DNA from: Mesorhizobium sp. dw_380
GTDB lineage: Bacteria; Pseudomonadota; Alphaproteobacteria; Rhizobiales; Rhizobiaceae
Length of the DNA stretch: 64,000 nucleotides
Direction of reading: 5' to 3'
Assembly (NCBI RefSeq): GCF_018588885.1
Contig: NZ_JAFFIW010000004.1
Location: 62,001-126,000 of the forward strand
Below the pieces are notes generated by a model. That model saw nothing but the letters and a program-made list of their open reading frames with translations. It did not search any database and was not told the DNA's origin. Both the position numbers and the translations under genes were made by a program. This document shows, piece by piece, positions 27,692 to 35,678 of the stretch. Position 1 is the first letter of the stretch; every line of letters starts with the position of its first letter.

Positions 27692-28972
27692 TTATCCCGT
27701 CGCCGTGCCGCGCAGCAGCACATTGAGCCCGATCGCCATCACCTTGGCCGATTCCACCATGTCCGCTATGCCGACCCATTCGTCCGGCCGGTGGGCGAGG
27801 TCGAGAATGCCCGGGCCATAGGCGATGCAATCGTAGATGTGGCCGATGCGGGCGATGTGTTTCTGGTCATAGGTGCCGGGAGAAATGACATAATCGGGCT
27901 CGCGGTCGAAAATCGCATGAATGCCTTGCGCCACGGCCTTGACCACCGGCGCGTCGCGCTCGGTCATCAGCGGCAAAACTTCCATCAGGTCGCGAATTTC
28001 ATAGTCGAACTTTTTGCGCTCGCGCTTCAGCCGGTCAAGAATGCCGGTCACTTCGCCCTTGACCGTGGCGAGATCTTCCTCGAGCAGGAAGCGGCGGTCG
28101 ATGGTCAGCCGACAGGAATCGGGCACGTTGGGCGAGGGCAGGCCGGGCCGGAAGTCCTCGGTCTGGCCGCCGTGGACGGAGTTGATGTTCATGGTCGAGC
28201 GCCTGGCGCCTTCTGGCACGACCGGCATGCGTGTCATCTTGCGGTCGAGTGCCGGGAACAATTCGTCCTCGAAAGCCCTTAGCACGGCGCCCATATGGCG
28301 CACCGCATTGTCGCCGAGAAACGGCATCGAGCCATGCGCGATCTCGCCCTTGGTCTCGATCTCCGCCCACCAGACGCCACGATGACCAAGGCAGATGCGG
28401 TCCTTGTTGAGCGGCTCGGGGATGATGACGTGGTCGACCCTGGGTTTGGAGAAATAGCCGAGTCTGGCCAGATGGGCGACACCGCCGAAGCCGCCGGACT
28501 CTTCATCGACCGTGCCGGATATCTCGATGGCGCCGGGAAAGTCGGGATAGACTTCCATGAAGGCTTCGGCCGCGATGATCGACGACGCCAGGCCACCCTT
28601 CATGTCGCAGGCGCCACGGCCATAGACCCTGCCGTCCTTGACGATGCCGGCAAAGGGATCGACGGTCCAGCCGTCGCCGGCTTCGACCACGTCGATATGC
28701 GAATTGAAGTGGACGCAGGCACCGGGTGACCTGCCCTCGAAACGGGCCACGACATTGACGCGTGGGTAGCGATCGGTGTCGCCGGGCGTGCCTTCTGCAC
28801 GGATGAATTCGGTCTCGAAGCCGCGCTTCTTCAGCCGCGCGCCAAGATATTCGGCGCATGGCCGGTAGGCTTCGCCGGGCGGATTGATGGTCGGAAAGCG
28901 GATCAGGTCGGCTGTCAGCGCGACGACGTCGTCGCGCCTGGTGTCGATTGCCTTGAGGAGTCGCTCATTCAT
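27692..28972 (-). CDS. M20 family deacylase/peptidase (ArgE/DapE type)
   Basis: The ~426-residue zinc hydrolase shows the M20 ligands in order: NSHIDVVEAGDGW, GRGACDMKGGLAS (bridging Asp), TVDEESGGFGG (catalytic Glu-Glu) and a late His in RPDEWVGI context. Such enzymes remove acyl groups from amino acids or cleave dipeptides in the cytoplasm. ATG at 28972 is chosen because the upstream extension to 29008 looks non-coding, but no strong Shine-Dalgarno distinguishes them. It lies 148 bases upstream of, and on the same strand as, the peptide ABC transporter and may process its substrate. Confidence 0.88.
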   Translation of the reverse strand: MNERLLKAIDTRRDDVVALTADLIRFPTINPPGEAYRPCAEYLGARLKKRGFETEFIRAEGTPGDTDRYPRVNVVARFEGRSPGACVHFNSHIDVVEAGDGWTVDPFAGIVKDGRVYGRGACDMKGGLASSIIAAEAFMEVYPDFPGAIEISGTVDEESGGFGGVAHLARLGYFSKPRVDHVIIPEPLNKDRICLGHRGVWWAEIETKGEIAHGSMPFLGDNAVRHMGAVLRAFEDELFPALDRKMTRMPVVPEGARRSTMNINSVHGGQTEDFRPGLPSPNVPDSCRLTIDRRFLLEEDLATVKGEVTGILDRLKRERKKFDYEIRDLMEVLPLMTERDAPVVKAVAQGIHAIFDREPDYVISPGTYDQKHIARIGHIYDCIAYGPGILDLAHRPDEWVGIADMVESAKVMAIGLNVLLRGTATG

Positions 28973-29189
28973 GCGCCGAGTTGAGCAGTGATCCCTGTGG
29001 TTTTGCAAGCCCGTCGATCAAACCGGTGCAGCGTGTCGTTGCGGCAACTATCGCGGGAAATCGTTCAAATTGGCTGCTTTGGATTGGCGAATTGATCAAG
29101 GAGTATGTGCTATCTGTTCACTGCCATTAAAGCCTAAAAAAACAACGTGATGGCGAGCAGGCAAGGGGCAATCAAAGGGGTTTGATCGC

Positions 29190-29621
29190 ATGAAGAAGAA
29201 CTTTCTGGTAGCAGCGGCGATGTTGGCAACAGCGCTGTTTGGTACGCCGGCCGCAAGCTACGCGGCGATGTTGGAGGCGAATATCGACGTGTCCTCGCAG
29301 ACGATGACGGTCAGATATGGCTCGGCGGTCTACCGGTGGGCCGTGTCCACCGCGCGTCCCGGCTATTTCACGCCGCGCGGGACGTACCGGCCGCAGCGGA
29401 CCGCGCGTATGTGGTACTCGCGCAAATACGAGATGTCGCCGATGCCTTATTCCGTGTTCTTCCATGGTGGCTACGCCATCCACGGGACGGGCGCAGTCCG
29501 GCAGCTCGGCCGCCCGGCCTCGCATGGCTGCGTGCGGCTGCACACGGCCAATGCCGCAACCTTCTATTCGATGGTGCGGGAAGTGGGTTTTGGCAACACC
29601 CGTATTGTCGTCACGAACTGA
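29190..29621 (+). CDS. L,D-transpeptidase (YkuD domain)
   Basis: The 143-residue secreted protein has a signal peptide (residues 1-26, cut after SYAA) and a YkuD domain. His98 (AIHGT) and Cys114 (GRPASHGCVRLH) form the expected active site. L,D-transpeptidases make 3-3 cross-links in peptidoglycan or attach proteins to it. The domain is minimal, with no LysM or other targeting module. The gene stands alone, with a 217-base AT-richer upstream gap that probably holds its promoter and that of the divergent M20 gene. Confidence 0.93.
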   Translation: MKKNFLVAAAMLATALFGTPAASYAAMLEANIDVSSQTMTVRYGSAVYRWAVSTARPGYFTPRGTYRPQRTARMWYSRKYEMSPMPYSVFFHGGYAIHGTGAVRQLGRPASHGCVRLHTANAATFYSMVREVGFGNTRIVVTN

Positions 29622-29686
29622 AGTGACCCGGGTCGCCGGGACATCATCGGCTGGCGTAGAAATTGTATTTTCGCCAGCGACTTAGC

Positions 29687-30679
29687 TTAGAGGTTTGCGA
29701 CCGGGGCGGCCTTCACGGGCCGCTTGCGCCGCCAGTTGCTGATCTCCCATCTCTTGTGGAACCACATCCACTGGCCGGGATCCTCGCGCACCCAGCGCTC
29801 GACCACATCGTTCAGAACCTGGGTGGTGGCGTGGACGTCGACGCTGCCGTCAGCGGTGCGCGGCAAGACCAGCTTGTCCTCGATCTCGAGCCGGAAGCGG
29901 TTGCCGGGCAGCCTGATGCAACGCGCGGGATAGACGTCGCAATCATAGTGGCGGGCAAGGGTCCCGAGCACCCGGTTGCTCTGGCAGGGACGGCCGAAGA
30001 AGGTGGTATCCAGGCCATTGGAGAATTTCTGGTCGACGAGGACGCCGATGTTGCCGCCATTCTCCAGGACCCCGGCCAATGCAAACGAGGCGCCAGCCAT
30101 CGACGGCAACAGCGATCCCATGGTCGAGCGCCGCGTCGAAAGGATGTAATCGGCGAGGTAGGGGTTGTTGGGCGGGCGAAACAGCGCCGTGATGTTCATG
30201 CCGAAGGTCGCCGCCGCCACCGGCAGCAGCTCGAAATTGCCGAGATGTCCGGTGAAGACGATGTGCGGCTGCTTTTCGGCGGCGATCTCGACGAAATGCT
30301 CTATTCCCTTGACCTCGACGCGACCGGGCTTGCCGGCGGCCGGGTCATAGTCGAACAGGGCGTCGAGAAATATGTATTCGGCGGCAAGGCGAGCCATGTT
30401 GCCCCACATGTCGGAGGCAATGGCCTGGATCTCGTCCTCGCTCTTTTCCGGATAGGCCTTGCGCAGATTGTCGATGGCGACCTGATGACGACCGACCCAG
30501 GGGCCGATGCGGCGCGCGACGCGGTCGGCGAAATTCAGCGCACTGTCGACCGGCAGCAGGCGCAGCAGCGAGATGATGATCATCGCGACCCGCGCAACCA
30601 GCCAGTAGTTCACCTGACGCAGCTGCCTGCCGTAGCGAAATCTGAGATCGCGGCGAAACTTCTTGAACACCGAAGTCAA
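29687..30679 (-). CDS. lpxXL: Lipid A very-long-chain acyltransferase
   Basis: The 330-residue LpxL-family acyltransferase has an N-terminal membrane helix (about residues 25-45) and the catalytic HX4E motif His145-Glu150 in TGHLGNFE, plus LVDQKFSNG. In rhizobia LpxXL transfers the 27-hydroxyoctacosanoyl chain from AcpXL to lipid A. The gene is the last of a minus-strand operon with adh2XL, two KAS genes and acpXL, which supports that specific role rather than LpxL/LpxM. Its start is only 4 bases after the adh2XL stop. Confidence 0.9.
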   Translation of the reverse strand: MTSVFKKFRRDLRFRYGRQLRQVNYWLVARVAMIIISLLRLLPVDSALNFADRVARRIGPWVGRHQVAIDNLRKAYPEKSEDEIQAIASDMWGNMARLAAEYIFLDALFDYDPAAGKPGRVEVKGIEHFVEIAAEKQPHIVFTGHLGNFELLPVAAATFGMNITALFRPPNNPYLADYILSTRRSTMGSLLPSMAGASFALAGVLENGGNIGVLVDQKFSNGLDTTFFGRPCQSNRVLGTLARHYDCDVYPARCIRLPGNRFRLEIEDKLVLPRTADGSVDVHATTQVLNDVVERWVREDPGQWMWFHKRWEISNWRRKRPVKAAPVANL

Positions 30680-30683
30680 GGCT

Positions 30684-31712
30684 CTAGACGACGCGCAGGA
30701 TGATCTTGCCGAAGACGTCGCGGCCTTCCATACGCTTCAACGCCGCATCGATGTCGTCGAAGCCGACTTCGGTGTCGATGACTGGCGCGACTTGTCCCGC
30801 CGCCATCTTCTGCATGGCGTTGGCCATGTTCTCCATGCGGCAGCCGAAGGATCCGAGCAGCTTCAGCTGTTGCTGGAAGAGCTGCATCAGGTTGATCTGC
30901 GTCGATACGCCTGATGTCGAGCCGCATGTCACCAGCCGGCCGCCACGCTTCAGGCACAGCATCGAGCCGGCGAAGGTGTCAGCGCCGACATGTTCGAACA
31001 CGACATCGACGCCCTTCTTCTTGGTCAGCTTGCGCACGACGCCTTCGAAACGATCTTCGCGGTAGTTGATGACGTGGTCGGCGCCGAGCGCCTTGGCCTT
31101 GTCGATCTTGTCGTTCGAGCCGACCGTGGTGATGATGGTGCAGCCCATCCGCTTCGCCAGCTGGATCGCCGCCGAGCCGATGCCGGATCCGCCGGCATGG
31201 ATGAGGATCGTCTCGCCGGGCTGCAGCCTGGCGTTGTCGAACAGCATGTGCTCGACGGTGCCGAAGGTGACGGGCGCCACCGCGGCACCGATATCGGTCA
31301 CGCCGGGCGGTGCCGGGACGAGCAGACGCGCAGGCAGGTTGATCTTCTCTTGCGCAAAGCCGTCGAGATGAAAGCCGTGAACGCCGGAGACATGCTCGCA
31401 GAGATTGTCGCGGCCTTCGCGGCAGGCGCGGCAAAGGCCGCAGGTGCGCGCGCCATAGATCGACACCAACTGTCCGGGCAGCAGGCTGGAAACGCCGGGA
31501 CCGACCGCCTCGACTTCGCCCGAGGCTTCCGCGCCGACGACCAGCGGCAGTTTGCGTTTGGCGAAGGCCATGCCGCGCCAGCCCCAGACGTCGATATGGT
31601 TCAGCGCCACCGCCTTGATGCGCAGCGTGACTTCGCCGAGTGCGGGCGGCGGAGGGGGCGGCAGGTCCACCGTTTCAAGACGGCGGTCCTCGATAAGTTG
31701 CAATGCGCGCAT
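30684..31712 (-). CDS. adh2XL: Zinc-type alcohol dehydrogenase of the VLCFA operon
   Basis: The 342-residue MDR-superfamily protein has the structural-zinc cysteines in CGLCRACREGRDNLC, a Rossmann site (LIHAGGSGIGSAAIQLAKRM), and a quinone-reductase-like C-terminus. In the rhizobial acpXL cluster this gene is conserved and thought to take part in making the long hydroxylated chain, perhaps as an enoyl or ketoacyl reductase. It lies 36 bases after fabF1XL and 4 before lpxXL. Confidence 0.85.
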   Translation of the reverse strand: MRALQLIEDRRLETVDLPPPPPPALGEVTLRIKAVALNHIDVWGWRGMAFAKRKLPLVVGAEASGEVEAVGPGVSSLLPGQLVSIYGARTCGLCRACREGRDNLCEHVSGVHGFHLDGFAQEKINLPARLLVPAPPGVTDIGAAVAPVTFGTVEHMLFDNARLQPGETILIHAGGSGIGSAAIQLAKRMGCTIITTVGSNDKIDKAKALGADHVINYREDRFEGVVRKLTKKKGVDVVFEHVGADTFAGSMLCLKRGGRLVTCGSTSGVSTQINLMQLFQQQLKLLGSFGCRMENMANAMQKMAAGQVAPVIDTEVGFDDIDAALKRMEGRDVFGKIILRVV

Positions 31713-31748
31713 TGGGCCTGTCGGTTCAGTATGCCTGAAAAAGGTCGC

Positions 31749-33026
31749 TTAGACCGGTTCCCGCGCCATGACAAGGCAAGTGTTCTGGCCGCCGAAACCG
31801 AAGGAGTTCGACAGAACGGTGCGAACCCCGGCATTGCGCTTCTTGTTCGGCACGACGTCGAGCACGATCGCAGGGTCGGGATTGTCGTAGTTGATGGTCG
31901 GCGGAATGACGCTTTCGCGCATCGTCATCAGCGAAAACGCCGCCTCGACGGCGCCGGCCGCCGACAGCGTATGGCCGATCATCGACTTGTTCGACGAAAC
32001 CGGCATGGAGCTTATGCGCTCGCCGAACACAGTCGACAGCGCCAGATGTTCCATCTTGTCGTTCTCCGGGGTCGACGTGCCGTGGGCGTTGACATAGTCG
32101 ACCTCGTCTTCACCCAGGCCGGCATCGGCGAGGGCGGCGCGAACCGCAGCGATGGCCGGCGAAGCGTCCGGCTTCGAGCGAGTACGGTGGAAGTCGTCGG
32201 CCTTCTCGCCGCAACCGCCCAGGATGCCGAGGATGGTGGCGCCGCGAGCCAATGCCGCCTCAAGCGATTCCAACACGAGCGCCCCGGATCCCTCGGCCAG
32301 TACGAAGCCGTCGCGATCCCTGGAGAAAGGTTTCGATGCCTTTTCGGGAATGTCGTTGTGCGTGGAGAGCGCCGAGAGCAATGAGAAACGGATCAGTGCC
32401 TCGGCGGTGGCAGAACCGTCCGCACCGATCGACAGCGCACGGTCGCATTCGCCGCGGCGGATCGCCTCGACACCGAGTTGGATCGCGGTGGCGCCCGAGG
32501 CGCAAGCCGTCGACAGCGTGATCGGCAGACCGCGTGTGCCAAGGCGGTCGGCAAGGCGGTCGGCGATCGAACCGAACTGGGTGGTCTCGAAAATATCAAG
32601 CTCTTTCAAGCTGCGCGCCACCCGGAGCAGTCTTTCGGCGGCGGTGTCATCCTTGTCCTTGTCGGAATTGTAGAGCGAAAACCGCTCGGCCCAGTCGAGT
32701 TCGACCGGCGGCGAGGCGAGGAAGAGCGGTCCGCCGAAGTCGTTGGAATCAAGACTCGCCTCGGCCACCGCTTCGACGCCCGCAAGCTCGGCCAACTCGT
32801 AGGTGAGGGGGCTCGCGCCTTTCGAACTCGACGGCAGGAAATCGACCATGCCGGAGATGCGGGTGTTCAGTTGATCGATGGGAAAGCGGGTGATCGGATG
32901 GATGCCTGACTTGCCGGAGGTCAATGCCGCCCAGTTGTCGGTCTTGCCGACACCGAGCGATGTCACGACACCGATGCCGGTGACGGCGACGATCGGCCTG
33001 CCCATGTGATCTCTGAGATTGGCCAT
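31749..33026 (-). CDS. fabF1XL: Beta-ketoacyl-ACP synthase of the VLCFA operon, catalytically complete
   Basis: The 425-residue FabF-type condensing enzyme has a complete triad: Cys175 in STACASGA, His315 in VNAHGTSTPEND and His352 in KSMIGHTLSAAG. It should extend the acyl chain on AcpXL. ATG at 33026 has GAGGGG six bases upstream; the longer frame to 33179 runs into the preceding gene. It follows fabF2XL by 46 bases. Together the two likely form a heterodimer, because the partner lacks the nucleophile. Confidence 0.9.
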   Translation of the reverse strand: MANLRDHMGRPIVAVTGIGVVTSLGVGKTDNWAALTSGKSGIHPITRFPIDQLNTRISGMVDFLPSSSKGASPLTYELAELAGVEAVAEASLDSNDFGGPLFLASPPVELDWAERFSLYNSDKDKDDTAAERLLRVARSLKELDIFETTQFGSIADRLADRLGTRGLPITLSTACASGATAIQLGVEAIRRGECDRALSIGADGSATAEALIRFSLLSALSTHNDIPEKASKPFSRDRDGFVLAEGSGALVLESLEAALARGATILGILGGCGEKADDFHRTRSKPDASPAIAAVRAALADAGLGEDEVDYVNAHGTSTPENDKMEHLALSTVFGERISSMPVSSNKSMIGHTLSAAGAVEAAFSLMTMRESVIPPTINYDNPDPAIVLDVVPNKKRNAGVRTVLSNSFGFGGQNTCLVMAREPV

Positions 33027-33072
33027 TCGGGACCCCTCTTGTCGTTGCGGCATGGATCGGTCAGCGTCCGCC

Positions 33073-34263
33073 TTACGCCGCGTTGACCAGCGCCATGCCC
33101 TCGAATTGGTGATAGCCGATCGCCGTTGCAAGGACGCTTGCGGGAATGCCTTCGAATGGCTTCTCGGCTGTTGCATCAAAGACAGGGTAGGCGGCCTTGC
33201 GGTCGACGGCCAATGCGGCGAGCGCCACGGCGAAAGGAAACTGCGCTTCCTTCATATGTCCGGTCAGCGTCGAGAAACCACGCGCGGCGATCGCCGGATT
33301 GGCGTCGAGCGCCGCCTTCTCGGCGGTGGTTGCCGCATGCGCGCCGGATGCGCCCGACAAAGCGAGCAGTTTGCCATTCGGCAACGCCGCTTGGGCCAGC
33401 AATGCGGCGATCTCGGTATCGAGTTTTCCGCGCGACCGTCTGGCGCGCCCGGAGAGGACCGGTCCCAGCTCGGCATAGATTTTGCGCCCACGGCTCATCG
33501 CGTGTTCGCGCTGCTCCAGCACCAGGAAAGCACCGCCCGAACCTGTGACCACGCCACCGCCCTCGGTGCCCTGCCTTTGCCAGACGGCTTTCCAGGGGCC
33601 GCGATGCAAATAGCCGGCCAGCTCGTAGCCGAGCAGCATATCGGAATGTTCGGTCTGGAAGGCGCCGCCGACCAGAATGTGCGTCGATTGGCCGGAGCGG
33701 ATTCGCGCGGCGGCCGTCTCGACCGCGGCCACGCCGGCACCCTCTTCACCCATGAAGGTCCTGGACGAGCCGGTCACCTTGTGGACGATGGAGATGTTGC
33801 CGGCGAGCAGGTTGGAAAGCTGGGCCAGGAACAAAGTCGGCCGCAATTCGGTGGTCAGCTTCTCGTTGAGCAGCACGTCGCGGTCATTGCGGCTTTCCGA
33901 AGCGGCGAGAATAGCGGCATCGACCGCCTCATCGCGCTCGCCGCCGCCGGCTGCCACGACCATGTCCATTGTCGTGCAAAGCTCGTCATTACCCTTGATA
34001 CCGGCGTCGTCCAGCGCAAGGCCCGCGGCATAGGTGCCGAGCCGCTGCCAGGTTTCCATCTGCCGCTGGTCGCCGCGCTTGGCGATCTGCAGGTTCCAGT
34101 CGATCTCCGGCAGGGGATGGACGGTGTAGGGCGCGAAGCGCGCGGCTTCGAGCACCGGCTGCAGGCCCGGCTGCGCGAGCTTTTGCCAGTGGGTATCAGG
34201 ACCTTCTCCCAGCGAAGAGACAAGGCCGATACCTGTGATGACGACGTCGCGGGGGCTGCTCAT
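33073..34263 (-). CDS. fabF2XL: FabF-like KAS subunit lacking the active-site cysteine
   Basis: The 396-residue thiolase-fold protein aligns with FabF along its length (VVITGIGLVSSLGEGPD at the start, GSGGAFLVLE in the middle). The nucleophile elbow reads SSRTFMGEEGAG at residues 166-177, with an acidic or small residue where Cys belongs. His309 (ASGAHAAT) and His336 (TLTGHMKEA) remain. This is the pattern of chain-length-factor (KS-beta) partners of type II polyketide synthases. Such subunits can shape the pocket that sets chain length. It lies 55 bases after acpXL, where fabZXL is expected in other rhizobia. Confidence 0.88.
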   Translation of the reverse strand: MSSPRDVVITGIGLVSSLGEGPDTHWQKLAQPGLQPVLEAARFAPYTVHPLPEIDWNLQIAKRGDQRQMETWQRLGTYAAGLALDDAGIKGNDELCTTMDMVVAAGGGERDEAVDAAILAASESRNDRDVLLNEKLTTELRPTLFLAQLSNLLAGNISIVHKVTGSSRTFMGEEGAGVAAVETAAARIRSGQSTHILVGGAFQTEHSDMLLGYELAGYLHRGPWKAVWQRQGTEGGGVVTGSGGAFLVLEQREHAMSRGRKIYAELGPVLSGRARRSRGKLDTEIAALLAQAALPNGKLLALSGASGAHAATTAEKAALDANPAIAARGFSTLTGHMKEAQFPFAVALAALAVDRKAAYPVFDATAEKPFEGIPASVLATAIGYHQFEGMALVNAA

Positions 34264-34318
34264 GGGCGGCTTTGTGGGTCAGGCTGCGCTACCCGTCAAG
34301 GCCGCGCGCCGGCCTATG

Positions 34319-34600
34319 TCAGGCGGTCTTGGCTGCGACCAGTGCGTCGATCTTGGCGCACAGGTTCTTCATGACGAAGTAATCGTCGGTCGACGCCTTA
34401 CCGTCATTGACTTCCTGGGTCCACTTTTCCAGCGGTACCTTGATGCCGAATTCCTTGTCGATGGCGAAGACGATGTCGAGGAAATCGAGGCTGTCGATGC
34501 CGAGATCGTCGATCGTGTGGCTCTCGGGCGTGATGGTGTCGATATCGATCTCGCTGGTGTCGGCAATGATCTTGGCGACTTTGTCGAACGTGGTGGACAA
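34319..34600 (-). CDS. acpXL: Acyl carrier protein for the lipid A very-long-chain acyl group
   Basis: The 93-residue ACP has the phosphopantetheine serine Ser37 in [12 protein letters not shown]. The C-terminal half ([20 protein letters not shown]) is diagnostic for AcpXL rather than the housekeeping ACP. The start is TTG at 34600 preceded by AAGGAA, giving [10 protein letters not shown]. This agrees with the usual AcpXL N-terminus and length of 92-94 residues; an upstream ATG would add an unlikely Arg/Pro-rich extension. It heads the operon that ends with lpxXL. Confidence 0.93.
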   Translation of the reverse strand: MSTTFDKVAKIIADTSEIDIDTITPESHTIDDLGIDSLDFLDIVFAIDKEFGIKVPLEKWTQEVNDGKASTDDYFVMKNLCAKIDALVAAKTA

Positions 34601-34727
34601 GGGCTTTTCCTTCTTTGCGGGCGGAATCTGTCCGCAGCTTGTTTGGGCGCTGTCTAATCGGTTTTTCCCGGCAGGAAAAGGCCTGATAGGCCGGGCGCAG
34701 ATGGGTAGGCTGCCTAGGAAACGCAAG

Positions 34728-34756
34728 AAGGGCCGCCGGTCAACCCGGCGGCCCTT
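34728..34756. terminator. Perfect 12-bp hairpin, terminator-like
   Basis: Arms 34728-34739 (AAGGGCCGCCGG) and 34745-34756 are perfect reverse complements with a 5-base loop. It lies between two divergent genes, where no transcript is expected to end. It may insulate the promoters, attenuate acpXL, or mark an unrecognised small RNA. Confidence 0.6.
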
Positions 34757-34785
34757 CCCATTACGTCACGTCAGTCGTTGTTTCG

Positions 34786-34826
34786 ATGCATGTCGTTCCC
34801 CAAAACCGGAACATCTTTTGGGCGAC
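34786..34826. repeat. Dispersed palindromic intergenic repeat, copy 2
   Basis: Starting ATGCATGTCGTTC and continuing through CCCCAAAACCG to TTTTGGGCGAC, this is the reverse complement of the element at 677-724 apart from a few changes and a lost right end. It shows that the element is dispersed and occurs in both orientations. Confidence 0.75.
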
Positions 34827-34905
34827 GGCGGCGGATGACGTAGGCCCCGGAGCTTCTTTCAGTGGTGGCATTTCGGCAACACTCCCCAGTGCCGCCAGCA
34901 CGGAA

Positions 34906-34934
34906 TTGCTTGTACCAATGTACCATGGTACATA
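34906..34934 (+). promoter_or_regulatory. Promoter overlapped by three 8-bp operator boxes
   Basis: A -35-like TTGCTT (34906-34911) and a -10-like TACATA (34929-34934) are exactly 17 bases apart. Three tandem 8-bp boxes cover the spacer and -10: TTGTACCA (34910-34917), ATGTACCA (34918-34925) and TGGTACAT (34926-34933). The last two make a perfect 16-bp palindrome. A start of transcription 6-7 bases after the -10 would coincide with the ATG at 34940, so the message is probably leaderless. Tandem 8-bp boxes suit ribbon-helix-helix repressors, so the downstream product may control itself. Confidence 0.6.
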
Positions 34935-34939
34935 GCGTC

Positions 34940-35191
34940 ATGAACATTGAACGCGTACAGACAGGCGTGCGGTTGGAAAAACGGCTGGTGAAAGTGCTCA
35001 AGGCCTTGGCCGAGCATCGCGACATGAGCCTTGGCGATCTCGTCGAAGGCATCGTCCTGCATGCTTTCGAAGGGCAAACGCCGTTTTCGGCGGAGGCCCT
35101 GGAAACGATCAGCCAGTTGAAACGCATTTACGGGCTGGAGCTCGGCGCAGCGGACAGCCACCACCTCGCCGAAGCGCCGACATCCGACTGA
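34940..35191 (+). CDS. Ribbon-helix-helix domain protein
   Basis: The 83-residue product has an RHH-like N-terminal half: a strand RVQTGVRLEK, helix RLVKVLKALAEH, turn RDMSLGD and helix LVEGIVLHAF. A short acidic tail follows. RHH proteins are dimeric DNA-binding repressors. The ATG at 34940 has no Shine-Dalgarno; it lies at the predicted transcription start. An in-frame ATG at 34925 inside the operator is an alternative. The gene is followed 17 bases later by a broken SRPBCC gene, and such regulator-SRPBCC pairs are common. Confidence 0.72.
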   Translation: MNIERVQTGVRLEKRLVKVLKALAEHRDMSLGDLVEGIVLHAFEGQTPFSAEALETISQLKRIYGLELGAADSHHLAEAPTSD

Positions 35192-35208
35192 ATGGAATGG
35201 AAAAGCCG

Positions 35209-35678
35209 ATGACGAGCCATCTTGAGCGCAGCCACCGTGTCTTGCTTGCCGGCCCTATCGATCGCGTCTTCCCGCTGTTCACGCCAATAGGCGAGACTTT
35301 GTGGGTGGAGGGCTGGCAATCGGAGTTCCTGCATCCGAAAAACGGAGAAACGCAGTAAGGCATGGTCTTCCGAACCGACCATGGCGACGAGGCGACGCTC
35401 TGGGCCTGCACGGACTGGGAGCCGGCCGAGCATCGTGTCCGCTATGTCAGGGTGATGCCGGATTCGCGTTTCGGTTTTGTCGAGGTGGCCTGCCAAGCGG
35501 CCGCCGGCGGTGGGACCGAGGCATCGATTGCCTATACGTTCACGGCCCTCAACGCAGCAGGGCGGTCGCACCTGTCAGCGCTGACACAGGAGGCTTAGCG
35601 GGCATGATCGAAGGCTGGAAGGTTCGTATCGATGCGTGGCTGCTCTCTGGTGTGTCGGCCGGCTCTGGCCACCATTAG
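35209..35678 (+). pseudogene. SRPBCC-family protein gene, disrupted by a nonsense codon and a frameshift
   Basis: The frame from ATG 35209 reads HRVLLAGPIDRVFPLFTPIG and on to FLHPKNGETQ, then meets TAA at 35356-35358. It continues in the same frame with GMVFRTDHGDEATLWACTDW, through RFGFVEVACQ, to a stop at 35596-35598. The usual C-terminal end, MIEGWKVRIDAWL, is found directly after in another frame (35604-35678), implying a one-base deletion near 35595. START/SRPBCC proteins bind hydrophobic ligands. With two independent lesions it is most likely a pseudogene. Its last bases overlap the convergent phosphatase gene. Confidence 0.8.

Larger units (their letters stand above)
34601..34939. other. 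Divergent intergenic region with hairpin, repeat and regulatory promoter
   Basis: This 339-base gap separates acpXL (minus) from the ribbon-helix-helix gene (plus). From left to right it holds the acpXL leader, a perfect 12-bp hairpin at 34728-34756, a dispersed palindromic repeat at 34786-34826, and the operator-promoter at 34906-34934. No gene is supported inside it. Confidence 0.7.

Noticed and set aside
35356..35358. Stop-codon read-through or recoding in the SRPBCC gene
   Set aside because: There is no stimulatory structure that I can see, and a second lesion near 35595 makes simple decay more likely.
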